Below, one piece after another: positions 57,453 through 64,000 of a stretch of 64,000 nt of DNA (the first letter of the stretch is position 1; every line of letters starts with the position of its first letter). The notes beneath the pieces are model-generated. The model ran no database searches. It was not told where the DNA came from and was given only the letters and a program-made list of their open reading frames with translations. The DNA lies in the IMG/VR virus record IMGVR_UViG_3300049215_000527, positions 1 through 64,000 of that record. The stretch is one strand, 5' to 3'. This stretch comes from a virus. Position numbers and translations under genes: made by a program.

Positions 57453-57805
57453 CCGCAACGCCCAAACAACGCGCCACTCATAGCAGATGGCCCCGCTGGG
57501 CGCAACACCCCATCCTGCTTATTCTGCTCGGTGTGCTGGGTGCCAGCGCCGATACCCTCACCACCTGGGTAGCCATCGCCCATCAGGCGGAGGAGGCCAA
57601 TCCCCTCATTGCTTGGCTCATCGGCCAGGGCGCTTGGTGGGCCATCATCCTCATCAAGGGGGGCGAGATCACCCTCCTGGCGGGCTTCGTCCTGGCGCTG
57701 CGCCGTTGGCAGATTCGATCCGTCTGGGCGGATGGTTCGCTGTGGCTGGCGCTGGGCGTGCTCTGGTTTCCCGTCGTCTGGAATCTCCTGCAACTCGCCC
57801 GTTAG
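57449..57805 (+). CDS. Membrane protein, DUF5658-like
   Basis: A 118-aa protein with GTG start in GTGA overlap and three membrane helices (HPILLILLGVLGASADTLTT, AWWAIILIKGGEITLLAGFV, LWLALGVLWFPVVWNLLQLA). The pattern with ASADTLTTWVAI is like DUF5658 membrane proteins. It may belong to the lysis region, but no holin family is evident. Confidence 0.55.
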   Translation: MTATPKQRATHSRWPRWAQHPILLILLGVLGASADTLTTWVAIAHQAEEANPLIAWLIGQGAWWAIILIKGGEITLLAGFVLALRRWQIRSVWADGSLWLALGVLWFPVVWNLLQLAR

Positions 57806-57842
57806 CCCGCCTCATTATTTTTCACATTATCAGGAGCTTGCC

Positions 57843-58412
57843 ATGCCCAAGAAAGCCCGTACCACGCCCGATCACCGCACGGTGGAACACGTCCACGAGA
57901 CACATGAAGCATCCGCCACGATTGAGATGTCGCCGCCACATTCTCCGCGAGTAGAAACAGCGGCATTTCGCAAATCCCGCAAGTTCCTGCTCGAAGTGAA
58001 GAGGCAGGGCTGCGCTATCTGTGGTGTGACCATCGACACGCTTAGCGACCCCGCCAAGAATATCTTTGGGGCAAAAACACTCGAAGCCCACCACACCCCC
58101 ATCGAATTTAGCACACAGGATGCGTGTGATCCGATGAAGGTGCATCTGGACTACCCCGAAGTCATTGACCGTGAGACGCTGGCAGCCTTCGTGGATAGCC
58201 CACGCAATCTCGTGATCCTCTGCGACCAGCATCACCGCTCAGTAGATCGCGGGATTCACCATGTGTTGGTGCCGGATTTCTGGGTACAAAAATACCTTCT
58301 TGATGGGTACCAACTTACGGCCACCGCCGCTGACGCCGCCGCCGTCGAAGCACATGATGAGCAGATCGAGCAATCCGCTGGGCTGGAAGTGGCAGAGGAC
58401 AAAGCAGCATGA
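57843..58412 (+). CDS. HNH-nuclease-like protein
   Basis: A 189-aa protein with KRQGCAICGVTIDTLSDPAK, KTLEAHHTPIEFST and RNLVILCDQHHRSVDRGIHH, the Cys and His spacing of HNH endonucleases. It could be a free homing endonuclease or a packaging nuclease. The N-terminus is polar and the C-terminus acidic. Confidence 0.65.
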   Translation: MPKKARTTPDHRTVEHVHETHEASATIEMSPPHSPRVETAAFRKSRKFLLEVKRQGCAICGVTIDTLSDPAKNIFGAKTLEAHHTPIEFSTQDACDPMKVHLDYPEVIDRETLAAFVDSPRNLVILCDQHHRSVDRGIHHVLVPDFWVQKYLLDGYQLTATAADAAAVEAHDEQIEQSAGLEVAEDKAA

Positions 58413-58537
58413 CCCTGGACGATCTCATTGCCCGCCTTGCCCCCACGCCCCTGGCGGCGTGCCTCTTCTGCCTCACTGGCTACATCGCCCTTGTCTTGAG
58501 CGTGCTGCTCCTGGTGGCCGCCATCTCCCATATCTGA
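58409..58537 (+). CDS. Membrane microprotein (42 aa)
   Basis: ATG 58409 overlaps the upstream stop. One or two membrane helices (CLFCLTGYIALVLSVLLLVA). Too small for a family call; fits lysis-region accessory proteins. Confidence 0.5.
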   Translation: MTLDDLIARLAPTPLAACLFCLTGYIALVLSVLLLVAAISHI

Positions 58538-58546
58538 GGTCTCCCC

Positions 58547-58858
58547 ATGCCCCCATCGGACGACAAGCCCATGACCTTTGCCGCCACCCATGAGCGCATG
58601 ATCGGTGAAATTGACGCCAAACTCAATGCCACCGCGCAGCAACTGTCGATGTTGACGGAGCAGGTCAGTAAGATCTCGACCAATTTTGAGATCCTGCAAT
58701 ATCGCGTCAACGATCTCACCGAGCGGATGCGTGGCACTGAGGGACGCGAGCGTGACCAACAGAAGACCACCAATAACAATAGCCAGGTACTCATTCGCGA
58801 TATCGTCTACTGGGTCGTCGCCGCCGGAGCCATTCTGGTGGCGATCCTCAAGCCGTGA
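58547..58858 (+). CDS. XhlA-like / holin-associated membrane protein
   Basis: A 103-aa protein: a coiled coil (AQQLSMLTEQVSKISTNFEI, LQYRVNDLTERMR) followed by one C-terminal membrane helix (IVYWVVAAGAILVAIL). This is the layout of XhlA-type haemolysin proteins that assist phage lysis. Confidence 0.65.
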   Translation: MPPSDDKPMTFAATHERMIGEIDAKLNATAQQLSMLTEQVSKISTNFEILQYRVNDLTERMRGTEGRERDQQKTTNNNSQVLIRDIVYWVVAAGAILVAILKP

Positions 58859-58918
58859 TGTGAGATCGGACTTATCTTTTCCTTCATCCCCATCTTGCCC
58901 ATCGCCAAGGAGACCCCC

Positions 58919-59566
58919 ATGTCCCAAGCACCGAACGTGCTCTATCAGCACGTTCCGCACCCACATACCCCGCGTAACCCCAACCAAACCCATCTTGCCG
59001 AGCAACAGGCGCAAGGGTTCAACACCCGCCTCGCCGTGTGGCTCACACTGCATGTTGGGTCGATGCCCTGCGCGTACCTTTTCGCCGCCATTGGCGTCGG
59101 CAGTCTCGTGGGCGTGCTCACGGGCAACGCCTTACTCGCTGTCCTGTGTGGCTCGCTGTCCAGCTACTTCCTGCAACTGGTCCTCTTGCCCATATTGTCG
59201 GTCGGGCAGGGCGTCCTTGGGCGCAAGCAGGAACTACAAGCCGATGAACTCACGGCGACGGCGAGCCACACTTTCCACGATCTGGGCCAAGTGGGCCAGC
59301 ACCTCGACGCCCAAGATACCGTCGTCGTCGCCACCCATGCGAAGACGAGCGCCCTGGTCGATGCTGTGGCGGCATTACAAGAGAGCCACGCCGCCCTGCA
59401 CGCCAAGGTCGATGCCCTGGCAACACCCCCTGTGGCCCCAGCATCGTCGCCAGATGCCACGCCACCCAAGCGCACACGCAAAGCCCTTACCCCCACGCCT
59501 GTACCCGCAGAGAGCGTCACAACGCCACCCGCAGCAGAGCTAGCCCCCACGGAGGTGGTCGCATGA
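58919..59566 (+). CDS. Membrane protein with coiled-coil and Pro-rich tail
   Basis: A 215-aa protein with two or three membrane helices (RLAVWLTLHVGSMPCAYLFA, ALLAVLCGSLSSYFLQLVLL) resembling DUF1003-like membrane proteins, then a coiled coil and a disordered, proline-rich end. Located in the lysis module. Confidence 0.55.
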   Translation: MSQAPNVLYQHVPHPHTPRNPNQTHLAEQQAQGFNTRLAVWLTLHVGSMPCAYLFAAIGVGSLVGVLTGNALLAVLCGSLSSYFLQLVLLPILSVGQGVLGRKQELQADELTATASHTFHDLGQVGQHLDAQDTVVVATHAKTSALVDAVAALQESHAALHAKVDALATPPVAPASSPDATPPKRTRKALTPTPVPAESVTTPPAAELAPTEVVA

Positions 59567-60048
59567 GTGATGTCAAGGAGCACGAGGCGTTCATGTGGGA
59601 TGTCCTGGACCACAAACGCCTCGTCGCCAAATATGTGCAACGGGTTGCCAATGCCCTGTTTGGTCGTGCGGTGATCCACGACTATTCCAAGTTTGGCCCT
59701 GATGAATTTGCTATGTATGCGCAGGCACTCCCACGCTTTCAACAAGCGGAGTACGGCACAGAAGCATACAGGGTCGTCGTGGAAAGCGTCAAGCCTGCCA
59801 TCCAGCATCACGTCACCACGAACCGCCACCATCCTGAATATTTCGCCGACGGCATCAATGGGATGAATCTCATTGACCTCCTGGAAATGACCTGTGATTG
59901 GCTGGCGGCATCGCAGCGCGTTCCCGGCAACAGGTTACGCCTGGACCTTCAGCAAACGCGGTTCGGGATCGATCCGCAACTCCTGCGCATTATCTCAAAC
60001 ACCGTAGAGTATCTGGAAGCACCGCACGATGAGGAGTCATCACTATGA
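59563..60048 (+). CDS. DUF5662-like protein
   Basis: A 161-aa protein with HDYSKFGPDEFAMYAQ, YRVVVESVKPAIQHHVTTN, and RHHPEYFADGINGMNLIDLL, EMTCDWLAA. This His- and Asp-rich pattern fits DUF5662, likely a metal-dependent (HD-like) enzyme by appearance. It is placed with lysis genes but its role is unknown. Confidence 0.65.
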   Translation: MSDVKEHEAFMWDVLDHKRLVAKYVQRVANALFGRAVIHDYSKFGPDEFAMYAQALPRFQQAEYGTEAYRVVVESVKPAIQHHVTTNRHHPEYFADGINGMNLIDLLEMTCDWLAASQRVPGNRLRLDLQQTRFGIDPQLLRIISNTVEYLEAPHDEESSL

Positions 60049-60731
60049 GTGACTTCGGTCTCGCTCACGGGATGAGCGAATTCATCAACGGCCTCAACGG
60101 TGACTGTATTGAGACCGCAATGGCGGCGGCGATAGCGGCGGCACATGGCGAGTCGATGACCCCCGCCGAACTGGCCGACATCGTGAAGTCGATGCAGGCC
60201 GAGCATCTGGCCGCCACCAACGGGGCCACGACCATCAATGCCTGTGCCACCTGGCTCAAGGAGCATGGCGAGCATGTCCTGGTGGCGGTGGGCTACGCCG
60301 AACCCTTTCACGGTGACTGGCATGCGTTGCTCTTGGAGCATGCCGGGGTGCATCCCATCGTCCTCAACGTCGCCAACGCCCAAGCTCTACACGATGCGCA
60401 AACCAATGCTTGGGATGAGCACGGCGTGAAGTATCACGGCATCGCGGTGTTGGATAAGGGGCAGGACGGCTATTCCTGTGTCGATGGCGATAACCCGCAG
60501 GCCAACCAACGCTTCCAGGTTTACACCTATCAGACCCTCATCGCCGCCAAGCCGTGTGGCATGGTCGTCATCGACGTGCTGCATCCCGCTCCGGTCCCTG
60601 CCCCCAAACCGGAACCAAAGCCCACCCCTGCACCATCTGCCCCCACGCCATCAGATGAAGTCACGGCGCTCAAAGCGCGGGTGGCCGCCTACGAACAAAA
60701 GATCGCCGCTGCCGTTGCGGCCCTGAAATAA
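60045..60731 (+). CDS. Probable endolysin, papain/C39-like cysteine peptidase
   Basis: A 228-aa protein. NGLNGDCIETAM carries a candidate catalytic Cys (21), KYHGIAVL a His (about 131), and SCVDGDNP an Asp or Asn (about 148), the order of papain-like and C39 peptidases. A Pro-rich linker leads to a C-terminal helical segment that could anchor it to the cell wall. Its position immediately before the holin supports an endolysin, although no amidase or lysozyme signature is present. Confidence 0.6.
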   Translation: MSDFGLAHGMSEFINGLNGDCIETAMAAAIAAAHGESMTPAELADIVKSMQAEHLAATNGATTINACATWLKEHGEHVLVAVGYAEPFHGDWHALLLEHAGVHPIVLNVANAQALHDAQTNAWDEHGVKYHGIAVLDKGQDGYSCVDGDNPQANQRFQVYTYQTLIAAKPCGMVVIDVLHPAPVPAPKPEPKPTPAPSAPTPSDEVTALKARVAAYEQKIAAAVAALK

Positions 60732-60748
60732 CAAAGGAGCATCATCCC

Positions 60749-61018
60749 ATGCCTACCCTCAATCAGCAGATCGTCAAATCCGATATCGCGATGGGCCTTA
60801 CATTCCTAGCGGGCCTGTTGTCGTTCTTTGGCCTGCATCTCAACCAGGATCTGGCGCTGGCCGTGCTGAATGATATCGTGTCGTTCCTGTTTATGGTCGT
60901 CCCCGCTGCACTCTTCGTGGTGCGCGAGATTGCGCATGCCAAGCTGCGCTCACTGGTGACGCATGCCCCCGTGCCTGCCCCCACTGCGACGCCGACGCAG
61001 GCCGAATCCAAGATCTGA
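60749..61018 (+). CDS. Holin
   Basis: An 89-aa protein with two membrane helices (IAMGLTFLAGLLSFFGLHL, IVSFLFMVVPAALFVVREI) and a short polar tail, the classic class II holin layout. It is the last rightward gene and is followed by a strong terminator. It would open the membrane for the lysin. Confidence 0.75.
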   Translation: MPTLNQQIVKSDIAMGLTFLAGLLSFFGLHLNQDLALAVLNDIVSFLFMVVPAALFVVREIAHAKLRSLVTHAPVPAPTATPTQAESKI

Positions 61019-61037
61019 TCTTGCCCAGCAACACAAC

Positions 61038-61068
61038 GCCCCCGCCCATCACTGGGCGGGGGCTATTT
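61038..61068. terminator. Terminator at the convergence of lysis genes and leftward operon
   Basis: GCCCCCGCCCA, loop TCAC, exact complement TGGGCGGGGGC, then TATTTT. It ends the rightward late transcript; the leftward sigma-factor gene ends 20 bases downstream. Confidence 0.85.
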
Positions 61069-61087
61069 TGCGTCTGTAGGAGGAAAA

Positions 61088-61849
61088 CTAGGAGGCGACT
61101 TCGCGCAATTTGCGGGCAACGACAGGCTTACGTAACTTGGTGAGTGCCCCCGTTTCTATCTGGCGTATCCGTTCACGGGTCACGCCGATGGCTTCCGCCA
61201 CTTGTGCCAAACTCCACCCCTCGCCCTGGCAGCGGGGGTCTAGCCCATAGCGAAGGCGGAGCACTTCGCGCTCACGTGGGGAAAGGATGCGTAGCGCCTG
61301 CTGAATGGCCTTTGCGCGCTCAGAGGCGATGGGTACCGCCTCAAGGGCAACTTCTGGTGCGGCGATGACATCCGCCAGGGTACGCTCGTCATCTTCACTC
61401 AGGGCACGATCCAGGGAGATGGGTTGGGCAGGGATGGCGTCCAGCGCAAAGGAAGGATCTTCTCCTTTGCGGGCCTTGCGCGCCTGCTCAGTGAGATAGA
61501 CCGGAATATGAATGGCGTTGCCTTTATTGAGTCGGGCCCGACTCACGGCCTGTCGTATCCACCACGTGGCATAGGTCGAAAAGCGATAACCCAGTGCCGG
61601 ATCGAATTTCACTGCCGCCTGCATCAAGCCGATGTTGCCCTCTTGGATGAGGTCATCGAGGGTCAGATCACCTTGGCCCAGGTAGCCCCGTGCGACGCTC
61701 ACTACAAGGCGTAGGTTGGCTTCAACAAGGCGATTGCGGGCCGCAAGGTCGCCTTGTTGGGAGAGTGCGCCGAGCCGCCGCTCTTCGTCCACAGAGAGCA
61801 GAGACCAGGCGCGAATCTGGGTCTGATACGCCATCCCTTCCGTGTCCAT
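61088..61849 (-). CDS. Phage-encoded sigma-70 family factor
   Basis: A 253-aa sigma factor. Region 2 (LTLDDLIQEGNIGLMQAAVK, FDPALGYRFSTYATWWIRQA), region 3 and a full region 4 (LSPREREVLRLRYGLD, LAQVAEAIGVTRERIRQIET) are present; region 1.1 is absent, so it resembles a shortened RpoD/group 2 factor. It would redirect host RNA polymerase to phage promoters. ATG 61849 with AGGAG is preferred over 61909. It is the last gene of the leftward operon. Confidence 0.9.
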   Translation of the reverse strand: MDTEGMAYQTQIRAWSLLSVDEERRLGALSQQGDLAARNRLVEANLRLVVSVARGYLGQGDLTLDDLIQEGNIGLMQAAVKFDPALGYRFSTYATWWIRQAVSRARLNKGNAIHIPVYLTEQARKARKGEDPSFALDAIPAQPISLDRALSEDDERTLADVIAAPEVALEAVPIASERAKAIQQALRILSPREREVLRLRYGLDPRCQGEGWSLAQVAEAIGVTRERIRQIETGALTKLRKPVVARKLREVAS

Positions 61850-61857
61850 CACTGCTC

Positions 61858-62496
61858 CTAGTCCAGGGAACCCAATCCGCCAGCGAGCAGATCGACCATC
61901 CACAACCAATCCATCCGCCGCGGATCAATCTCTTCCGGGTGTTCGGTCACAAAGCGCCGAATGGCCGTGTGGGTAAAGATCCACATGTCCCCCGCTGTCC
62001 GTTCGCTCTGACGACGCGATCCCTTGAGCCATCCTTGTTCCACCATTTTGATGATTTTACGATGATCAAGGCCCAGCGCGATTTCCAGGCCCCGCATGGT
62101 GTAGCCTTCATTGGTCTTGTTGACGCCCATCCGTTTGGCCCGCACGCGGATGGCGGTCTTGGTACGCCCCAGGTGCTGAGCGATGGCGTCTAGACTCATC
62201 GTGGGGAGATGACGTTCGAGATAGGCATCATCGGCATCACTCCAAGCGGGCATGCGCTTCATCGGACGACATAAACCCAACCATGACGCCCATCGAATGA
62301 CTTTCCAGCGCGGCACCCCGAGGATCTGTTGCAGGCGGTCGATGGTTGCGGTGCGTCCGTCATACATTTCCAGTAAGATTCGCCGCGCCCGTTCATCAGC
62401 CACCCACTTTTGCTTACAGCCCCCAGCGTGCGCCCCTACCCGTGGAGCACCGACTTCGGTCATAAGGGGCTGTTTGCCTTGCCGCCGTTCTGACAT
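61858..62496 (-). CDS. DNA-binding protein with SANT-like and HTH segments
   Basis: A 212-aa protein. A Myb/SANT-like segment (WSDADDAYLERHLPTMSLDA, IAQHLGRTKTAIRVRAKRMG, about 90-130) is followed by a MerR-like HTH (RGLEIALGLDHRKIIKMVEQ). It overlaps nothing but sits 8 bases from the sigma gene, so they are co-expressed. Likely a transcription regulator. Confidence 0.65.
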   Translation of the reverse strand: MSERRQGKQPLMTEVGAPRVGAHAGGCKQKWVADERARRILLEMYDGRTATIDRLQQILGVPRWKVIRWASWLGLCRPMKRMPAWSDADDAYLERHLPTMSLDAIAQHLGRTKTAIRVRAKRMGVNKTNEGYTMRGLEIALGLDHRKIIKMVEQGWLKGSRRQSERTAGDMWIFTHTAIRRFVTEHPEEIDPRRMDWLWMVDLLAGGLGSLD

Positions 62497-62501
62497 CGTC
62501 G

Positions 62502-62834
62502 TTACCCCCGCAATCCCAACAATCGCTCGATCTCCTCCGTCACCTTTTCAATGTCAGCGAGCGATACAGGGTCGCGGATGACGTGCAGGGCGCTTTGCAG
62601 AGCCGCACGGGTACGGCCATCGAGACCCCCTTGGGTAGGGAACGTCTCTTGCAATTGCTTGAGGCATGCCTTGCACCCCGACCAGATGATCTCGGTGCCA
62701 CCGCCTTGTGTCGTTGCCTTCCACTCGAAGTAATCCACTTCGGCGACCTGATGCCCGCCTAATTGATGGACACAGGTGCGCTTCTGGATGGGGGCGGACA
62801 AAGCATTGATGATGGCCTTGTAGGGATTGCTCAT
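62502..62834 (-). CDS. Hypothetical protein
   Basis: A 110-aa protein starting MSNPYKAIINALSAPIQKRT. A central block (VDYFEWKATTQGGGTEIIWS, GCKACLKQL) contains CxxC. The C-terminus is helical. No family recognised. Confidence 0.55.
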   Translation of the reverse strand: MSNPYKAIINALSAPIQKRTCVHQLGGHQVAEVDYFEWKATTQGGGTEIIWSGCKACLKQLQETFPTQGGLDGRTRAALQSALHVIRDPVSLADIEKVTEEIERLLGLRG

Positions 62835-62905
62835 CGGTCTCACCTCTTGTGTGTGTGGTTGGTGATCATTTCAGTTTACCACGATTGCGGTGCGGGTGGC
62901 CCAGA

Positions 62906-63199
62906 TTATCCATTGCCCACCTCTAAGCGCTCTAGGAGGTCACTGGCCTCTGATGCGAGGTCATGCACCGCATTGGCAGCGCGGGAATGGACCATGCGTG
63001 ATGCAAGGTTATCAGGCATCGTGAGGATACCTTTGGTGGCGGCCATCATGAGACCAATCTCCGTCACCATCTGCGCCCGCATGTCCGATGCTTTGGCCGT
63101 ATCGGCCTCAGCAAGGCGGTCTAATAGGTCGCTGACGGCCTCCAATGCCGCCGCCGTATCGTGCAGGATATCCACCGTGGTGGTGGCACCATCACCCAT
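62906..63199 (-). CDS. Helical hypothetical protein
   Basis: A 97-aa, entirely helical acidic protein (ALEAVSDLLDRLAEADTAKA, AVHDLASEASDLLERLE). The ribosome site is the GGAGG embedded in the upstream gene's stop region. Confidence 0.55.
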   Translation of the reverse strand: MGDGATTTVDILHDTAAALEAVSDLLDRLAEADTAKASDMRAQMVTEIGLMMAATKGILTMPDNLASRMVHSRAANAVHDLASEASDLLERLEVGNG

Positions 63200-63201
63200 G
63201 A

Positions 63202-63411
63202 TTATTGGCCTCCTTTCGGTGCCAATTCCATGCGGACATAGCCCGCGAGATCGCCGTGTTCGCCCGTTGAAACATAGACGCTTGACACGCCATACCTAGT
63301 GGTAATGCCGCCACCGCGCCAGACATTTGGACGGCCATCATCATAGTACCAAGCGCAGATGATGATGATCTCTTTGGTCTCAGGATGTTGCCAGAATTCG
63401 ACTTCGTTCAT
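63202..63411 (-). CDS. Small beta-rich hypothetical protein
   Basis: A 69-aa protein (EVEFWQHPETKEIIIICAWY, GVSSVYVSTGEHGDLAGYVR). It ends APKGGQ, encoded by the same stretch that forms the ribosome site of the next gene. No family recognised. Confidence 0.55.
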   Translation of the reverse strand: MNEVEFWQHPETKEIIIICAWYYDDGRPNVWRGGGITTRYGVSSVYVSTGEHGDLAGYVRMELAPKGGQ

Positions 63412-63416
63412 GGTGG

Positions 63417-63620
63417 TTATTGCCCTCCTTTCGGCGCTGGTTGCGCGGGCAATAAGCCCGGCATGTTGGCATCATGCAACAGCTCTTCTCGCACGATAAT
63501 GACATCGGGCGGCGCCTCAATCCCGATTTTTACGCGGCCAAATTCCATGTCCAAGATGATGACCTTTATCACGCCATTCAGCACGATAGCCTCGCCTGGT
63601 TTCCTACGCAAAACTAACAT
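63417..63620 (-). CDS. csrA: CsrA translational regulator
   Basis: A 67-aa protein matching CsrA: MLVLRRKPGEAIVLNGVIKV, then FGRVKIGIEAPPDVIIVREE. CsrA dimers bind GGA motifs in mRNA leaders and block or alter translation. ATG 63620 (AAGGAG upstream) is favoured over the upstream start at 63668. The C-terminus carries an extra proline-rich tail (GLLPAQPAPKGGQ). It is encoded in the same operon as a sigma factor. Confidence 0.9.
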   Translation of the reverse strand: MLVLRRKPGEAIVLNGVIKVIILDMEFGRVKIGIEAPPDVIIVREELLHDANMPGLLPAQPAPKGGQ

Positions 63621-63645
63621 GGTTGGCTCCTTCTCGTTTAGTGAA

Positions 63646-63753
63646 TCAGTGAATCTGTGCCTTGACATACAGCGTCACTAGGGCCATGAAAACGATCAGG
63701 CCCCCGGTGACGAGGGCGTACAGACGATGTTCGCGGCGTAATTCGCGCATCAT
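63646..63753 (-). CDS. Membrane microprotein (35 aa)
   Basis: MMRELRREHRLYALVTGGLI plus a second half with one membrane helix. AAGGAGG immediately upstream. Unknown role. Confidence 0.55.
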   Translation of the reverse strand: MMRELRREHRLYALVTGGLIVFMALVTLYVKAQIH

Positions 63754-63760
63754 GGCCTCC

Positions 63761-63886
63761 TTAACCGTGGCGCATCACGATGAAAATGCCCACAGCGATG
63801 ACGGCGATGACCATTACCACGAAGGCACAGCCGAATATTTGCAGGTCCTCGAAGGCGATGAAGGTTGGCGGTTCCTCTTCTTCCAT
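63761..63886 (-). CDS. Membrane microprotein (41 aa)
   Basis: MEEEEPPTFIAFEDLQIFGC followed by one hydrophobic helix (AFVVMVIAVIAVGIFIVMRH). AAGGAGC upstream. Second of three tandem membrane microproteins. Confidence 0.55.
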   Translation of the reverse strand: MEEEEPPTFIAFEDLQIFGCAFVVMVIAVIAVGIFIVMRHG

Positions 63887-63895
63887 GCTTGCTCC

Positions 63896-63976
63896 TTAAT
63901 TGAGAAATACCCACAGGACAATGACAGCGGCGGCGGCGAAGATGAGGATGGTTAGGATGATGGTGATGAGCCTCAT
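63896..63976 (-). CDS. Membrane microprotein (26 aa)
   Basis: MRLITIILTILIFAAAAVIV plus LWVFLN, a single membrane helix. GAAAGGA upstream. First of three in this leftward operon; upstream of it the window ends. Confidence 0.45.
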   Translation of the reverse strand: MRLITIILTILIFAAAAVIVLWVFLN

Positions 63977-64000
63977 GGGCGGTCCTTTCGGGCAAAAGTG

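Overview
The window is part of the genome of a long-tailed, siphovirus-like temperate bacteriophage (Caudoviricetes). The order terminase, portal, MuF-like head protein, protease/scaffold, capsid, connectors, tail tube, chaperones, tape measure, tip proteins, lysis genes is diagnostic, and a tyrosine integrase lies in the early region. Genes are tightly packed, with many ATGA or GTGA start/stop overlaps, and reading frames run close to both edges, so the genome is larger than 64 kb or this is a slice of a prophage. The host is a bacterium (sigma-70 type promoters, AGGAGG ribosome sites). I cannot name it; Chloroflexota or another Terrabacteria lineage is a low-confidence guess.

Layout. 1-5 kb: a divergent regulatory region, a DUF6745-like protein with a hypervariable 12-bp repeat array, small accessory genes, and two DNA methyltransferases (C5 type; N6-adenine type with a probable frameshift). 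5.5-8 kb: replication (replisome-organiser-like protein with internal iterons, DnaB helicase). 8-13 kb: small accessory genes (DUF4031, ASCH, DUF4326), a perfect consensus promoter, and a TnpB remnant inside a membrane-protein gene. 13-16.8 kb: integrase, XRE regulator, small genes, a tRNA-like element. 17-19 kb: small and large terminase. 20-37 kb: very large portal, coiled-coil and MuF-like head proteins, a parS-like site between two small HTH genes, a long intergenic region with repeats, a 1043-aa virion-type protein, protease-scaffold and major capsid protein. 37-42.8 kb: decoration or fibre protein, connectors, tail tube. 42.8-44.05 kb: a leftward three-gene moron with its own promoter, operator and terminator. 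44.1-57 kb: tail chaperones, a protein with a complete ParB module, a head-tail protein, a leftward GIY-YIG endonuclease, a tape measure gene split by a 252-nt group I intron, and tail-tip proteins with LamG-like domains. 57-61 kb: small membrane proteins, an HNH-like protein, a probable cysteine-peptidase lysin and a holin. 61-64 kb: a leftward operon with a sigma-70 factor, a DNA-binding protein, CsrA and three membrane microproteins.

How it works together. The replication genes copy the genome, the terminase packages it through the portal, and the head and tail modules build the particle. The most unusual feature is that several virion proteins carry what look like cargo domains joined by glycine-rich linkers: a 2H phosphoesterase and a GNAT-like domain on the portal, ParB on a tail-region protein, and SAP/Rho-N-like repeats on head proteins. 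Together with phage-borne sigma factor, CsrA, methyltransferases and a parS-like site, this suggests broad reprogramming of host transcription, translation, DNA marking and perhaps chromosome-partition machinery. That reading is inference.
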